Under the pieces are notes generated by a model. That model saw only the letters and a program-made list of their open reading frames with translations. It had not been told where the DNA came from and ran no database searches. From Chloroflexota bacterium (GTDB lineage Bacteria; Chloroflexota; Dehalococcoidia; Bin125), in the NCBI GenBank assembly GCA_028874365.1, contig JAPPJZ010000021.1:1-64000 (forward strand): a stretch of DNA of 64,000 nt, in the 5' to 3' direction. Of this stretch, positions 34,301-42,477 are shown in pieces. Both the position numbers and the translations under genes were made by a program. Numbering within the stretch: position 1 is the first letter of the stretch; each line of letters starts with the position of its first letter.

Positions 34301-35101
34301 GTGTCGCAGCGAGGTCGCAGCGCTCGAACACGTCCCCAGCGCCTGGCGCGTCGACGGGCGGCGTCGCAAGGGTTTGACCGAGGCGGGGTTCGTCGCTCGA
34401 GGATCTTCTCTCGTCCTGTGATTGCCACGGTTGGATTGGTGTTGGCGGTCACGTTGATCGCCAGCCTGGCCGTCGTGGCGTTCGACAGCGGTGGCCCGGC
34501 TCCGACCACCGATCCCCCACCAGTCCGACGGACCGGCTCGGAAGTGGATATCGGCGCCGTCGACGGCAAGCCGCAGTGGGATCGGCCGCCCGAGTTCAGC
34601 CTGACCGACGGCGTGGACTACGTCGCTGAGATCGAGTTGGAGGGCGGCGAGATCGTCGTGCTCGACCTGTATGAGGAGCTCGCTCCGGAACACGTCAACA
34701 ACTTTGTCTTCCTGGTCCGGGAAGGCTTCTACGACGAGTTGACGTTCCACCGCGTGGTGCCGGGGTTCGTCGCCCAGGCCGGTGATCCGACGGCGACGGG
34801 CACAGGCAGCGCCGGCTATACGCTGCATGACGAGCCGCTCCATGACGGCAACGAGGATGCGCTGTCGGTGACGCCAATTGGCGTTGTGTCGATGGCGCGC
34901 AGCGGCCTTGGCGCGTCTTCGTCGCAGTTCTTCATCAAGCTGGGCGACCAGGCCCATCTCGACGAGCAAGGCTTCACGGCCTTCGGCGTCGTGACCGCGG
35001 GCCTTGATCTGCTGTACGCGTTCGACTCGCGCGATCCTGCCAATGTGCCTCCGCCGCCGGCGGGACCGCAGATTGTCGAGATTCGGATTATCGAGCAATA
35101 G
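34301..35101 (+). CDS. Membrane-anchored cyclophilin-type peptidyl-prolyl isomerase
   Basis: The 266-residue protein starts at GTG with GGAAGGGA upstream. Its N-terminus is very basic (about 36 residues, many Arg), followed by one transmembrane helix (PVIATVGLVLAVTLIASLAV, about 39-58) and a Pro-rich linker. The cyclophilin domain starts near residue 105: LAPEHVNNFVFLVREGFYD, FHRVVPGFVAQAGDP and SSSQFFIKLGD. The catalytic Arg is present in FHR. It likely folds exported proteins on the outer face of the membrane. A soluble paralogue follows. Confidence 0.9.
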   Translation: MSQRGRSARTRPQRLARRRAASQGFDRGGVRRSRIFSRPVIATVGLVLAVTLIASLAVVAFDSGGPAPTTDPPPVRRTGSEVDIGAVDGKPQWDRPPEFSLTDGVDYVAEIELEGGEIVVLDLYEELAPEHVNNFVFLVREGFYDELTFHRVVPGFVAQAGDPTATGTGSAGYTLHDEPLHDGNEDALSVTPIGVVSMARSGLGASSSQFFIKLGDQAHLDEQGFTAFGVVTAGLDLLYAFDSRDPANVPPPPAGPQIVEIRIIEQ

Positions 35102-35142
35102 CAAGCGTCGATGACGGTTGCCCAGGGAAACAGAGGTTTGGG

Positions 35143-35649
35143 ATGGCCAGCTATAGCAAGCGACCCGAGATGGCGCTCGAAGAGGGCGTCGCCTACAGCG
35201 CGACGATCGAAATGGAAGACGGCGGCACGATCGAGCTTGAACTGTGGCCGGACAAAGCGCCGGAGCACGTCAACTCGTTCGTTTTCCTCGCCCGCGAGGG
35301 TTTCTACGACGGCGTCACGTTCCACCGGATCATCAGCGGGTTCATGGCGCAGGGCGGCGACCCGACCGGCACCGGGACCGGCGGTCCCGGCTACAACGTG
35401 CCGGCCGAGTTCAACGACACCGCGCACGTCGAAGGCGTGCTCTCGATGGCTCGGGCGCAGGACCCGAACTCGGCGGGCAGCCAGTTCTTCATTTGCAACG
35501 CAGACGCGACGTTCCTCGACCGGCAGTACACCGCATTTGGCAAGGTGACGTCGGGGATGGAAGTGGTGCACGCATTTCCGGAGCGCGACCCGCAGCGGGC
35601 GCGTGAGCCAGGGCCGGCGATGAAGTCGGTGACGATCAGCGAGTCGTAG
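35143..35649 (+). CDS. Cytoplasmic cyclophilin-type peptidyl-prolyl isomerase
   Basis: This 168-residue protein has no signal or anchor. Core motifs are KAPEHVNSFVFLAREGFYDG, FHRIISGFMAQGGDP, GSQFFICNAD and YTAFGKVTSGM. The catalytic Arg of FHR is kept. It is a tandem paralogue of the anchored cyclophilin 41 bp upstream, and both share the unusual phrase EHVN-F-FL-REGFYD. Together they would serve both sides of the membrane. Confidence 0.93.
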   Translation: MASYSKRPEMALEEGVAYSATIEMEDGGTIELELWPDKAPEHVNSFVFLAREGFYDGVTFHRIISGFMAQGGDPTGTGTGGPGYNVPAEFNDTAHVEGVLSMARAQDPNSAGSQFFICNADATFLDRQYTAFGKVTSGMEVVHAFPERDPQRAREPGPAMKSVTISES

Positions 35650-35668
35650 TCAGCGAAGAGCGGACGCC

Positions 35669-35923
35669 ATGTCCTCACAGCCGCCCCAGATTCCACCGAT
35701 TCCGCCGGTCGCGGTGGTGCTGCGCGTGGTCTCGATCCTGGGGATGGGCCTGACCTTCTCCGGCTGTGTGCTGGCGATGGTCGCGGCCGAGTGGTGGTGG
35801 GCGATCGGCACGGGGATCGCGTTCGTCCCGTTCATGCTGATGATGGGCATCGTCGACCGGCTGATTCCGGACGTATCGGAATGGGCGGCGGACAACACCC
35901 CGCCGAACGAACGCGAGTCCTGA
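35669..35923 (+). CDS. Small two-helix membrane protein, unknown function
   Basis: The 84-residue protein begins with a Pro-rich stretch (MSSQPPQIPPIPPVAVVLRV) and has two hydrophobic segments (about 15-37 and 44-62). The tail is hydrophilic. It follows the cyclophilins by 19 bp on the same strand and ends 12 bp before a convergent gene. I do not recognise a family. Confidence 0.6.
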   Translation: MSSQPPQIPPIPPVAVVLRVVSILGMGLTFSGCVLAMVAAEWWWAIGTGIAFVPFMLMMGIVDRLIPDVSEWAADNTPPNERES

Positions 35924-35935
35924 GTCCGGACGACG

Positions 35936-36883
35936 TTACGCGTCGACGCGGGCGGTAGCTGAACCTCGGACGACCTCGGCACCGTCCTGGTTGACCGTTG
36001 AGACTGACAGGTCGACGAGGCTGACCCCGTCTTCCTCGCGGATGTCTTCGATCGTGGCGGTGGCGGTCAGGCTGTCGCCGGGCCAGACCTGGGCGACGAA
36101 GCGGACGCCGTACTTGGTCAGGCGTCCGTCGCCGACGTAGTTGGTCAGCATCTTGCCGGTCAGGCCCATGCTGAGCATGCCGTGGGCGAAGACCGTCGGG
36201 TATCCGGCGACCTGGGTGGTGAAGATCTCGTCCGTGTGCAGCGGGTTGTAGTCGCCGGAGGCGCCGGCGTACTGGATGATCTGGGTGCGGGTGAGGTTGT
36301 CCACGACCTGTTCGCTGTGCTGGTCGCCGACGTTGAGGTTGGCTTTGCTGAGCGGCATCGTAGGCTCGTTTCTGCTGGTGTTACTGCGCTGGGGCTGCTG
36401 CTCGACGACGCGAGAGGTCTGGACGCCGACCGAGCGGGCGGTGACGACGAGGACGCCGTCCTGGTTGTAGTACTCGGTGATTGACTCGTTGAAGCTGAGC
36501 GAGCCGCCTCGGCGGCCTTCTCGGGTCCAGGATTTACCAGGCTTGTCGACGGCCTTGAGCACGTCACCGGGCTGGATCGGCGCGTGGTACTCGTAGTGCT
36601 GCTCGGCGTGGAAGCCGGTGCCTCCGCTGCCGCCGGATGATTCACGCTTGATGCCGGTCGGCTCCTTGCCGGAGCCGAACCATGGCTGGCCCACGACGGG
36701 ACGCAGACTATAGCCCTCGGTGAACTGGGCGGAGGCCTGGACGAAGGTCGGCGGGGGAATGACGTGGCCGGGCTCGGTCTCGGCCGCGGCGTCGGCGCTG
36801 TGGTAGATGGGGTTGTCGTCGCCGATCGAGCGGGCGAAGAGCATGATGTGCCCGGCCTCAATCGGGAAGTGGTCGGTTGCCAC
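35936..36883 (-). CDS. Two-domain MaoC-like enoyl/hydroxyacyl hydratase
   Basis: I chose the GTG at 36883 because AAAGGA lies 7 bp upstream; an ATG at 36949 would extend the protein without homology. The 315-residue product has an N-terminal hot-dog domain of the FAS1-dehydratase type (FARSIGDDNPIYHSADAA; HYEYHAPIQPGDVLKAV). The C-terminal MaoC domain has the hydratase motif YAGASGDYNPLHTDEIF, with Asp and His in place, and FAHGMLSMGLTG. The link is a Gln/Arg/Ser-rich stretch with an internal ATG at 36360. The two halves are separate genes in some bacteria. It faces the fused CoA-transferase gene. Confidence 0.88.
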   Translation of the reverse strand: MATDHFPIEAGHIMLFARSIGDDNPIYHSADAAAETEPGHVIPPPTFVQASAQFTEGYSLRPVVGQPWFGSGKEPTGIKRESSGGSGGTGFHAEQHYEYHAPIQPGDVLKAVDKPGKSWTREGRRGGSLSFNESITEYYNQDGVLVVTARSVGVQTSRVVEQQPQRSNTSRNEPTMPLSKANLNVGDQHSEQVVDNLTRTQIIQYAGASGDYNPLHTDEIFTTQVAGYPTVFAHGMLSMGLTGKMLTNYVGDGRLTKYGVRFVAQVWPGDSLTATATIEDIREEDGVSLVDLSVSTVNQDGAEVVRGSATARVDA

Positions 36884-36969
36884 TGGCGGGTCCTTTCGAG
36901 GTGTCTTGAAGCGTACGGGCGATAGCTTAACGGACACTGTCGTGAGCATCGAATGAACGGTCGGTTGCG

Positions 36970-39405
36970 ATGACGAAGGCGTTTGCCGAGTTGCGCGTTG
37001 TGGAGCTGGCGGGTTCGCACGCCGGTTCGTTCAGCGGCAAGATGTTCGCGGACTACGGCGCGCAGGTGGTCAAGATCGTCCCGCCGGACGGCGACCCGCT
37101 GATCGACCATGGCGAGGTGCTGAAATCGCATGCGCTGGGCGACGGGGAGATCGGGTCGATCTGGGCCTACTGCAACACGTCAAAGCAGGTTGTGGCGGCT
37201 GATTCAGGATCAGCAGAAGTCATGGAACTGATATCCAGCGCCGACGTGGTGATTGAAAGCTCCGCTCCTGATCCGCTGGTTCCGACGACCGCCGAGGTTG
37301 ATGCTTCGCGTCTGGTGCGGGTGTATCTGTCGCCGTTTGGTCCCGACGGACCGTGGTCAGGTCGGCGGTCGAATGTGTTCACCGACGACGCGGCCGGTGG
37401 TCACATGTATCTGAATGGCGAACCGGACCGACATCCGTTTCGGCGCCACGGTCGGCACACGGAGTACTCGGCGGGGATGTATGGCTTCATTGGCGCGATG
37501 GCGGCGCTGATTGCGCGCGAATCCACCGGCCGGGGTCAGACGGTTGAGGTGTCGCATCTCGAGGCGATGGTCGCGATGCATCAGCACACGACCACGATGT
37601 GGACGCACGCGGGTCACATTCTCAAGCGCGACGGCAACGCGCAGCCGGGCATGTGGCATCCGGCGGGTGTCTACGAGTGCGCGGATGGCTTCATCTTCCT
37701 CGGCCATGCGACGGGGACGAAACTGGAGCCGTTTCTGCAGGCCGGCGGCATGGGTCATTTGTTTGACGATCCGCGCTTCGCCACGAACGAGTCGCGCGGG
37801 AGACACAAGCGCGAGTTCGATGCGGCGTTGCGGCCGTGGCTGATGTCGCGCACATCTGAGGAGCTCTGCGAGCTCGGCGAGGCGACGTTTTCGCCGATGG
37901 GCCCGGTCTGGAGCACGCACGAGTTCCTCGCGGACCCGCACATGGCCTCGCGCGAGTTCTTTGTGCCGCTCGATGAGGCTCACGGCGCCGAGGTCATTCC
38001 GCGCGGGCCGTTCCGACTGGGCGCCGACCTGGCTGGTGGGTCTCCTCGAGCGCCGAAGATGGCGACGCTGGACGAGGTATCGGACCTGAGCGATGGCGGA
38101 ACTGCGACAACCAGCGGTCGCAGCCTGGTGGGCGGTCCGTTGTCCGGGCTGCGGATCCTCGACTTGACGCGGGTCTGGGCCGGCCCGATTGCCGGTCGGA
38201 TGCTTGGCGATCTTGGAGCTGAGGTTATTCACATTGAGTCGCCGTGGAATCGCGGGCCTCTGGAGGTCGCCGAGGAACTCGCCGAACTCACGCATCTGTA
38301 CCCGGACAACGAACTCGGCGAGCGTCCCTGGAATCGGAACGGTGGATTCAACAAGCTGGCTCGAAACAAGAAGGGGCTGTCAGTCGACCTGTCGACCGAT
38401 AGAGGTCAGCAACTGTTCCGCGACCTGATTCGCGAGTCGGATGTCGTCCTGGAGAACTTTTCGCCGCGCGTCTTCCCGCAATGGGGCCTCGACTGGGATT
38501 CTCTGCAAGCAATCAATCCGGCGATCGTCCACACGTCGATGCCCGGTTACGGCGCCACAGGGCCCGGCGCCAACCGGGTCGCGCTGGGACCGGTGATTGA
38601 AGCAGCGACGGGCATGACGATGATGGCGGGTTACGCCGACGGTATCCCGTTCCGCTCCGGCGTGGCCTGGCCGGATCCGGTGTCGGGGATGAGCGCCGTG
38701 GCAGGCACGCTGGTCGGTCTGTGGCGTCGGTTGGCGTCGGACGGCGAAGCTCAGCGCGTGGAGACGGCGATGATCGAGTCGATGGGTTCGTTCGCCGGCG
38801 ATGAGCTGCTTTCGGCCCAGGTTGTCGGACAGCCTCCGCCTCGACGCGGCAATCGCGAACAGGGCGTGGCGCCGCAGGGCGTGTACCGATGTCTCGGTGA
38901 CGACCGCTGGCTCGCAATTTCGGTTACGTCGGACGCGGAATGGCGGTCTCTGTGCCAGGTTGCGGCGCTGCCGGATGAGTGGCTCGCCTGGGAGCTGTGG
39001 GAGCGAGAGGCGCGGCATGACGAGATTGATGTTGCACTGAACATCTGGAGCCGTTCGATTTCGCCGACGGAGGCGACCCTGCGACTGCAGGGAAGGGGCG
39101 TGATCGCCGCCGGCCTGGCCGATGGGCGGGACTTGCTGGAGTCGGAGCAGCTTGGGGCGCGGGAGTTCTGGGCGGAGGTTGGCGGAATCGATACGGGCGT
39201 TCTGCGCTACCCGGGATGCCCGATTCGGCTCAGTGGTACGCCGGTGACGTACCGCCGCGGTGCTCCCCGGTTGGGCGAGCACAATGTCGATGTGCTGACG
39301 GAGGTGCTGGGGATGACCGAGAAGGAGGTCGAAGAGCTAGTGGCAGAGGGCGTGCTTGCGAATCGTCCGCCGAGCCTGTCGGCGATGAGCAAGCCTCGAC
39401 TCTGA
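36970..39405 (+). CDS. Fused two-module family III (CaiB/BaiF) CoA-transferase
   Basis: The 811-residue protein is two complete family III CoA-transferase modules in one chain (about 1-372 and 388-811). Family III enzymes move CoA between carboxylic acids through an aspartyl-CoA thioester. Aligned by the conserved spacing to the later G-x-G segment, the catalytic position is Glu165 (HTEYSAG) in module 1 and Asp569 (WPDPVSG) in module 2. Module 2 also has the RVWAGP start motif seen in the other Asp-bearing copies here; module 1 reads SHAGSF. Substrates cannot be read from the sequence. The gene is divergent from the MaoC hydratase. Confidence 0.9.
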   Translation: MTKAFAELRVVELAGSHAGSFSGKMFADYGAQVVKIVPPDGDPLIDHGEVLKSHALGDGEIGSIWAYCNTSKQVVAADSGSAEVMELISSADVVIESSAPDPLVPTTAEVDASRLVRVYLSPFGPDGPWSGRRSNVFTDDAAGGHMYLNGEPDRHPFRRHGRHTEYSAGMYGFIGAMAALIARESTGRGQTVEVSHLEAMVAMHQHTTTMWTHAGHILKRDGNAQPGMWHPAGVYECADGFIFLGHATGTKLEPFLQAGGMGHLFDDPRFATNESRGRHKREFDAALRPWLMSRTSEELCELGEATFSPMGPVWSTHEFLADPHMASREFFVPLDEAHGAEVIPRGPFRLGADLAGGSPRAPKMATLDEVSDLSDGGTATTSGRSLVGGPLSGLRILDLTRVWAGPIAGRMLGDLGAEVIHIESPWNRGPLEVAEELAELTHLYPDNELGERPWNRNGGFNKLARNKKGLSVDLSTDRGQQLFRDLIRESDVVLENFSPRVFPQWGLDWDSLQAINPAIVHTSMPGYGATGPGANRVALGPVIEAATGMTMMAGYADGIPFRSGVAWPDPVSGMSAVAGTLVGLWRRLASDGEAQRVETAMIESMGSFAGDELLSAQVVGQPPPRRGNREQGVAPQGVYRCLGDDRWLAISVTSDAEWRSLCQVAALPDEWLAWELWEREARHDEIDVALNIWSRSISPTEATLRLQGRGVIAAGLADGRDLLESEQLGAREFWAEVGGIDTGVLRYPGCPIRLSGTPVTYRRGAPRLGEHNVDVLTEVLGMTEKEVEELVAEGVLANRPPSLSAMSKPRL

Positions 39406-39412
39406 CAACACT

Positions 39413-39441
39413 AGGTGGTTGGGGTGGTTGGGGTGGTTGTG
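39413..39441. repeat. Short tandem 9-mers downstream of tRNA-Pro
   Basis: GGGTGGTTG-type units occur three times in a row between the CoA-transferase stop and the 3' end of tRNA-Pro. They extend the CCA-end sequence TGGTGG in style and look like slippage products. Confidence 0.5.
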
Positions 39442-39442
39442 G

Positions 39443-39519
39443 TGGTCGGGGTGGGCGGATTTGAACCGCCGGCCTCACGGCCCCAAACCGTGCGCTCTGC
39501 CAAGCTGAGCTACACCCCG
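39443..39519 (-). tRNA. tRNA-Pro (anticodon TGG)
   Basis: Read on the minus strand, CGGGGTG pairs with CACCCCG. The discriminator is A and CCA is encoded. The anticodon stem CACGG/CCGTG encloses TTTGGGG, giving anticodon TGG. The T arm contains GGTTCAAATCC. It lies 29 bp downstream of pyrD on the same strand. Confidence 0.97.
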
Positions 39520-39548
39520 GTTGTGCTCACTCTATGGGCTTGCACGCC

Positions 39549-40535
39549 TCAATCGACCTGCACCGCGCCGATCAAGTCGGAAACATCCGTCACGCCGTTG
39601 TCGCGGCAGTACTCGATCAGTTCCTCCAGGACGCGAATCGAGGCATAGGGATCGCGGAACGACGCGGTACCAACCTGGATCGCACTCGCACCTGCCAGGA
39701 GGAACTCGACCGCGTCGCGGCCGTCGACGATGCCGCCACAGCCGATTATGGGAATCTCGACGGCCCGCGCCGTCTCCCAGACCAGGCGCAGCGCGAGCGG
39801 CTTGATTGCCGGTCCGGTGAGTCCGGCGACCGGACGGTTGGTTCGTGGCCGCCTGGTGTTGACGTCGATGTTCATGCCCACAAACGAGTTGGCGACGCAA
39901 AGCGCGTCCGCGCCGGCTTCCTCGCAGGCGCGGGCGACGACACCGATGTCGGTGACATCGGGCGTGAGCTTGGCGATCACGGGCAGGGTGGTCGAGGTGA
40001 CGACCGCTTCGACGACGCGTGCTGCGGCAGCGGGGTCGCGGCCGAAGGCGACGCCACCGACGTCGAGATTTGGACAGGATATGTTGACCTCGAGGCCTGC
40101 TACACCGGGCGCGCCGTCGAGCACCTGGGCAAGGCGGGCGAACTCGTCGACCGTATCGCCGAGCATGTTGACCACGACAGGCACATCCCAGGTCTCCCAG
40201 ACCGTAGCGACCTCGCTCAACAACTTGCGGACGCCGATGTTCTGGAAGCCGATGCTGTTCAGCATCCCCGCCGGCGTCTCGACGATCCTGGGCGTGGGAT
40301 TCCCGCGTCGCGGTTTGAGTGTGACGCCCTTCGAGAGGATGCCGCCGAGCCGGTTGATGTCGAACAGTCGGGCAAACTCGAGGCCGTTACTCGACGTGCC
40401 CGACGCGGTCATGACGGGGTTGCGAAGGATCAGTTCACGCTTCGCGCCCGGAGCGAGATCGACACTCAGGTTGGGCATCAGCGCGTGAGACGGCGCTCGT
40501 GTCGCGCTTGGTGTTGCGGCGATGGGCGTGGACAT
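39549..40535 (-). CDS. pyrD: Dihydroorotate dehydrogenase, class 1B-like
   Basis: The enzyme oxidises dihydroorotate to orotate in pyrimidine synthesis using FMN. I chose the ATG at 40535 with AGGAG 5 bp upstream (328 residues). Motifs: NPVMTASGTSSNG, GILSKGVTLKPRRGNPTPRI, LEVNISCPNLDVGG with the active-site cysteine, and the FMN phosphate site IIGCGGIVDGRDAVEFLLAGA. The Cys and the overall pattern point to the NAD-linked class 1B, but its partner pyrK is not adjacent, so the electron acceptor is open. Confidence 0.93.
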   Translation of the reverse strand: MSTPIAATPSATRAPSHALMPNLSVDLAPGAKRELILRNPVMTASGTSSNGLEFARLFDINRLGGILSKGVTLKPRRGNPTPRIVETPAGMLNSIGFQNIGVRKLLSEVATVWETWDVPVVVNMLGDTVDEFARLAQVLDGAPGVAGLEVNISCPNLDVGGVAFGRDPAAAARVVEAVVTSTTLPVIAKLTPDVTDIGVVARACEEAGADALCVANSFVGMNIDVNTRRPRTNRPVAGLTGPAIKPLALRLVWETARAVEIPIIGCGGIVDGRDAVEFLLAGASAIQVGTASFRDPYASIRVLEELIEYCRDNGVTDVSDLIGAVQVD

Positions 40536-40625
40536 ACGGGCTCCTGCCACGCATGCTAGGGCGCGGTTGGAGTGTTCAAATCGGACGAAGGTGGAAGCCC
40601 GAAGGTGGCTGGGATAGTGGTTGGG

Positions 40626-40850
40626 CTAGTTGTCGCTCTCGACGCTTCGGCGACGCTTCGAGATACCCATGTCGTTCCAGCGCGAGCGGCCCTCCTGGCG
40701 GTCCCAGATCGAGTCCTCGGAGGAGTTGCGGAACTCCTTGGTTTCGCCGCAGCTGCAGACACCCATGGACATCGGCCCGTTGGGGGCGTCGATCACCCAG
40801 TGGTGAATGTGAGTGGGCGCTTCGGTCTTCAGACGAGTCTTGGACGGCAT
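40626..40850 (-). CDS. Small conserved-looking putative zinc-binding protein
   Basis: This 74-residue ORF has a clear ligand-like core: HIHHWVIDAPNGPMSMGVCSCG, with three histidines and a CSC pair in a zinc-ribbon-like setting, then KEFRNSSED and a basic end SKRRR. The core is too structured to be a shadow ORF and nothing better uses this DNA. I recall similar short HHW...PNG...C-x-C-G proteins in Chloroflexi, but cannot confirm it here. It is followed on the same strand by pyrD. Two palindromes lie ~80-100 bp upstream. Confidence 0.7.
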   Translation of the reverse strand: MPSKTRLKTEAPTHIHHWVIDAPNGPMSMGVCSCGETKEFRNSSEDSIWDRQEGRSRWNDMGISKRRRSVESDN

Positions 40851-41391
40851 TCAGTGAACCTTCCTGGGACTGGGTAGCCGGACTGAGGACGCAGCCCGCG
40901 CTCTGGCAGACCCATGTGAGCAGGACGCTACGTTTGCAAACTTTGCTAGGCAATACACCATGCGACATACGTCTCGCGCGCTTGTAAAGTGGAATACGCG
41001 GCTGTAAGTACTTGACGATTCGGAGCTCGATCAGGTTCCATAGTTGCACAATCGGAAGGCTTCAGACCTCGAAATTTCAGCGATGCGACGTCTGATCCGG
41101 GGTCGACAGCAGAGGTCCGGGGCGACTTTGAGGTACGATGCAATTGACGCGGATTGGCTCTGCCGCCGAAGCGGGGATGATTCCAAGCGCACATACTGAC
41201 ATTGAATTTGCATCAAGACGACACGGCACTTCACACGACAGGCCTGGATGGGTCGATCCCTCGCCAGCACCGCACCCGGTTCCAGACATGTACTCACTGT
41301 ATCCCGATCTGCCGGATCGGGGACTGAGGTAGCTGTGGTCTGGCGGCGGTTGACGAGTCGAGGCGATGGCCGGGATGGGAACGGGGATGGC
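40851..41391. other. Intergenic gap of ~540 bp between the 74-aa ORF and mrp
   Basis: This is the longest stretch without a supported gene. It is less G+C-rich than its surroundings. It holds the two palindromes near 40940 and an isolated TTGACG near 41013, but I find no convincing paired promoter, tRNA or structured RNA. Short ORFs in it have no recognisable features. Confidence 0.6.
40932..40953. promoter_or_regulatory. Adjacent palindromes in the pyrD/mrp divergent region
   Basis: GTTTGCAAAC (40932-40941) is a perfect 10-bp palindrome and TTGCTAGGCAA (40943-40953) a perfect 11-bp one. They share TTTGC and lie upstream of the 74-aa ORF within the window's longest non-coding gap. They may be an operator pair. 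Confidence 0.4.
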
Positions 41392-42462
41392 ATGGCGCTG
41401 AGCGACGAGTCGGTACGCGATGCCCTGCGGACGGTGCGAGATCCGCAACTGGGGCGAGACCTGATCTCACTGCGCATGTTCGGCGGATCGGTGATCGATG
41501 GCGGAACGGTCACCGTGCATCTGACGCTGCCGATGCATGGCTATCCCTCGGAGGACGAACTCAAGGATCGCATCTCCAACGCGTTGGCGAACGTCGGCGC
41601 CGATGCGGTGGAATTCGACATTCGCGTCGACGTGCCGTCCTGGCAGGGGAACGGCCAGCAGGCGACCATTGGCGGCGTGAAGAACATCATTGCTGTGGCG
41701 TCGAACAAGGGCGGCGTGGGCAAGTCGACGATTGCGACCAACCTGGCGGTGGCGTTGGCGCATTCGGGCGCGGCGGTCGGGCTGGTCGACGCCGACGCGA
41801 CAGGTCCCAACCTGCCCACGATGTTCGGCCTGCCCAGCGGATACCAGGCCGAGAGCGACAGAGGCCTGCATCCGGTAGAGCGCTACGGGGTGAGGGTGGT
41901 CTCGCTGGGCTTCCTCATTCCTCCGGGCGCGCCGGTGGTCTGGCGGGGACCGATGATCGGTTCGGCGATCCGCCAGTTGCTGCACGATGTCGAGTGGGGC
42001 GAGATCGACTACTTGCTGATCGACCTGCCGCCGGGAACGAGCGACGCCTCGATGTCGATGGCGCAGGAAGCGCCGATTGCCGGAGCGGTGGTTGTCTCGA
42101 CGCCGCAACAGGTGGCGCTGGAAGACGCAAGCAAGGCGGTGACAATGTTCGAGAAGCTCGACGTGCCGGTGTTCGGCATCGTCGAGAACATGTCCTATTT
42201 CATCACGCCGGATACCGGTCAACGGCTGGAGATCTTTGGGCATGGCGGCGCGCGAGACGCCGCGGACGATCTGGAAATTGACTTCCTGGGCGAGGTACCG
42301 CTGGCGACCGAGGTTCGCGCGGGCGGCGACGACGGCAAGCCGATCGTCGCGTTCGACGTGGAGAACCCGGCGGCCGAGGCGTTCGCCGCGATTGCGACGA
42401 GGGTCGCGGTCAAAGCGGCGGCATCGGCGCTGTTGCAAGCGCCGACGATCCCCGTCCTATGA
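41392..42462 (+). CDS. mrp: Mrp/ApbC-family P-loop ATPase (Fe-S carrier type)
   Basis: Mrp/NBP35 proteins carry and deliver Fe-S clusters. I chose the ATG at 41392 (356 residues); a longer frame upstream has no homology. The N-terminal DUF59/MIP18-like domain (VRDPQLGRDLISLRM) is followed by the deviant Walker A SNKGGVGKST, DADATGPNLPTMFG, and LLIDLPPGTSDASM. The usual C-x-x-C after ENMSYF is absent: the sequence reads ENMSYFITPDTGQRLEIFG with Thr at both Cys positions. A cluster-bridging role is therefore uncertain, though part of the family shares this loss. Confidence 0.92.
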   Translation: MALSDESVRDALRTVRDPQLGRDLISLRMFGGSVIDGGTVTVHLTLPMHGYPSEDELKDRISNALANVGADAVEFDIRVDVPSWQGNGQQATIGGVKNIIAVASNKGGVGKSTIATNLAVALAHSGAAVGLVDADATGPNLPTMFGLPSGYQAESDRGLHPVERYGVRVVSLGFLIPPGAPVVWRGPMIGSAIRQLLHDVEWGEIDYLLIDLPPGTSDASMSMAQEAPIAGAVVVSTPQQVALEDASKAVTMFEKLDVPVFGIVENMSYFITPDTGQRLEIFGHGGARDAADDLEIDFLGEVPLATEVRAGGDDGKPIVAFDVENPAAEAFAAIATRVAVKAAASALLQAPTIPVL

Positions 42463-42477
42463 ACGGAAAGCTAGGTA

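Noticed and set aside
37520-37570. Loss of catalytic Asp at VEVS/VETA in the fused CoA-transferase
   Set aside because: I first took the Asp of the VDVS-type strand as catalytic. Counting against CaiB places the nucleophile ~28 residues earlier, so the argument was moved to the D/E-x-x-x-G position.
41077-41448. 123-codon minus-strand ORF in the mrp upstream gap
   Set aside because: No motif, overlaps the mrp start, and composition is like other shadows.
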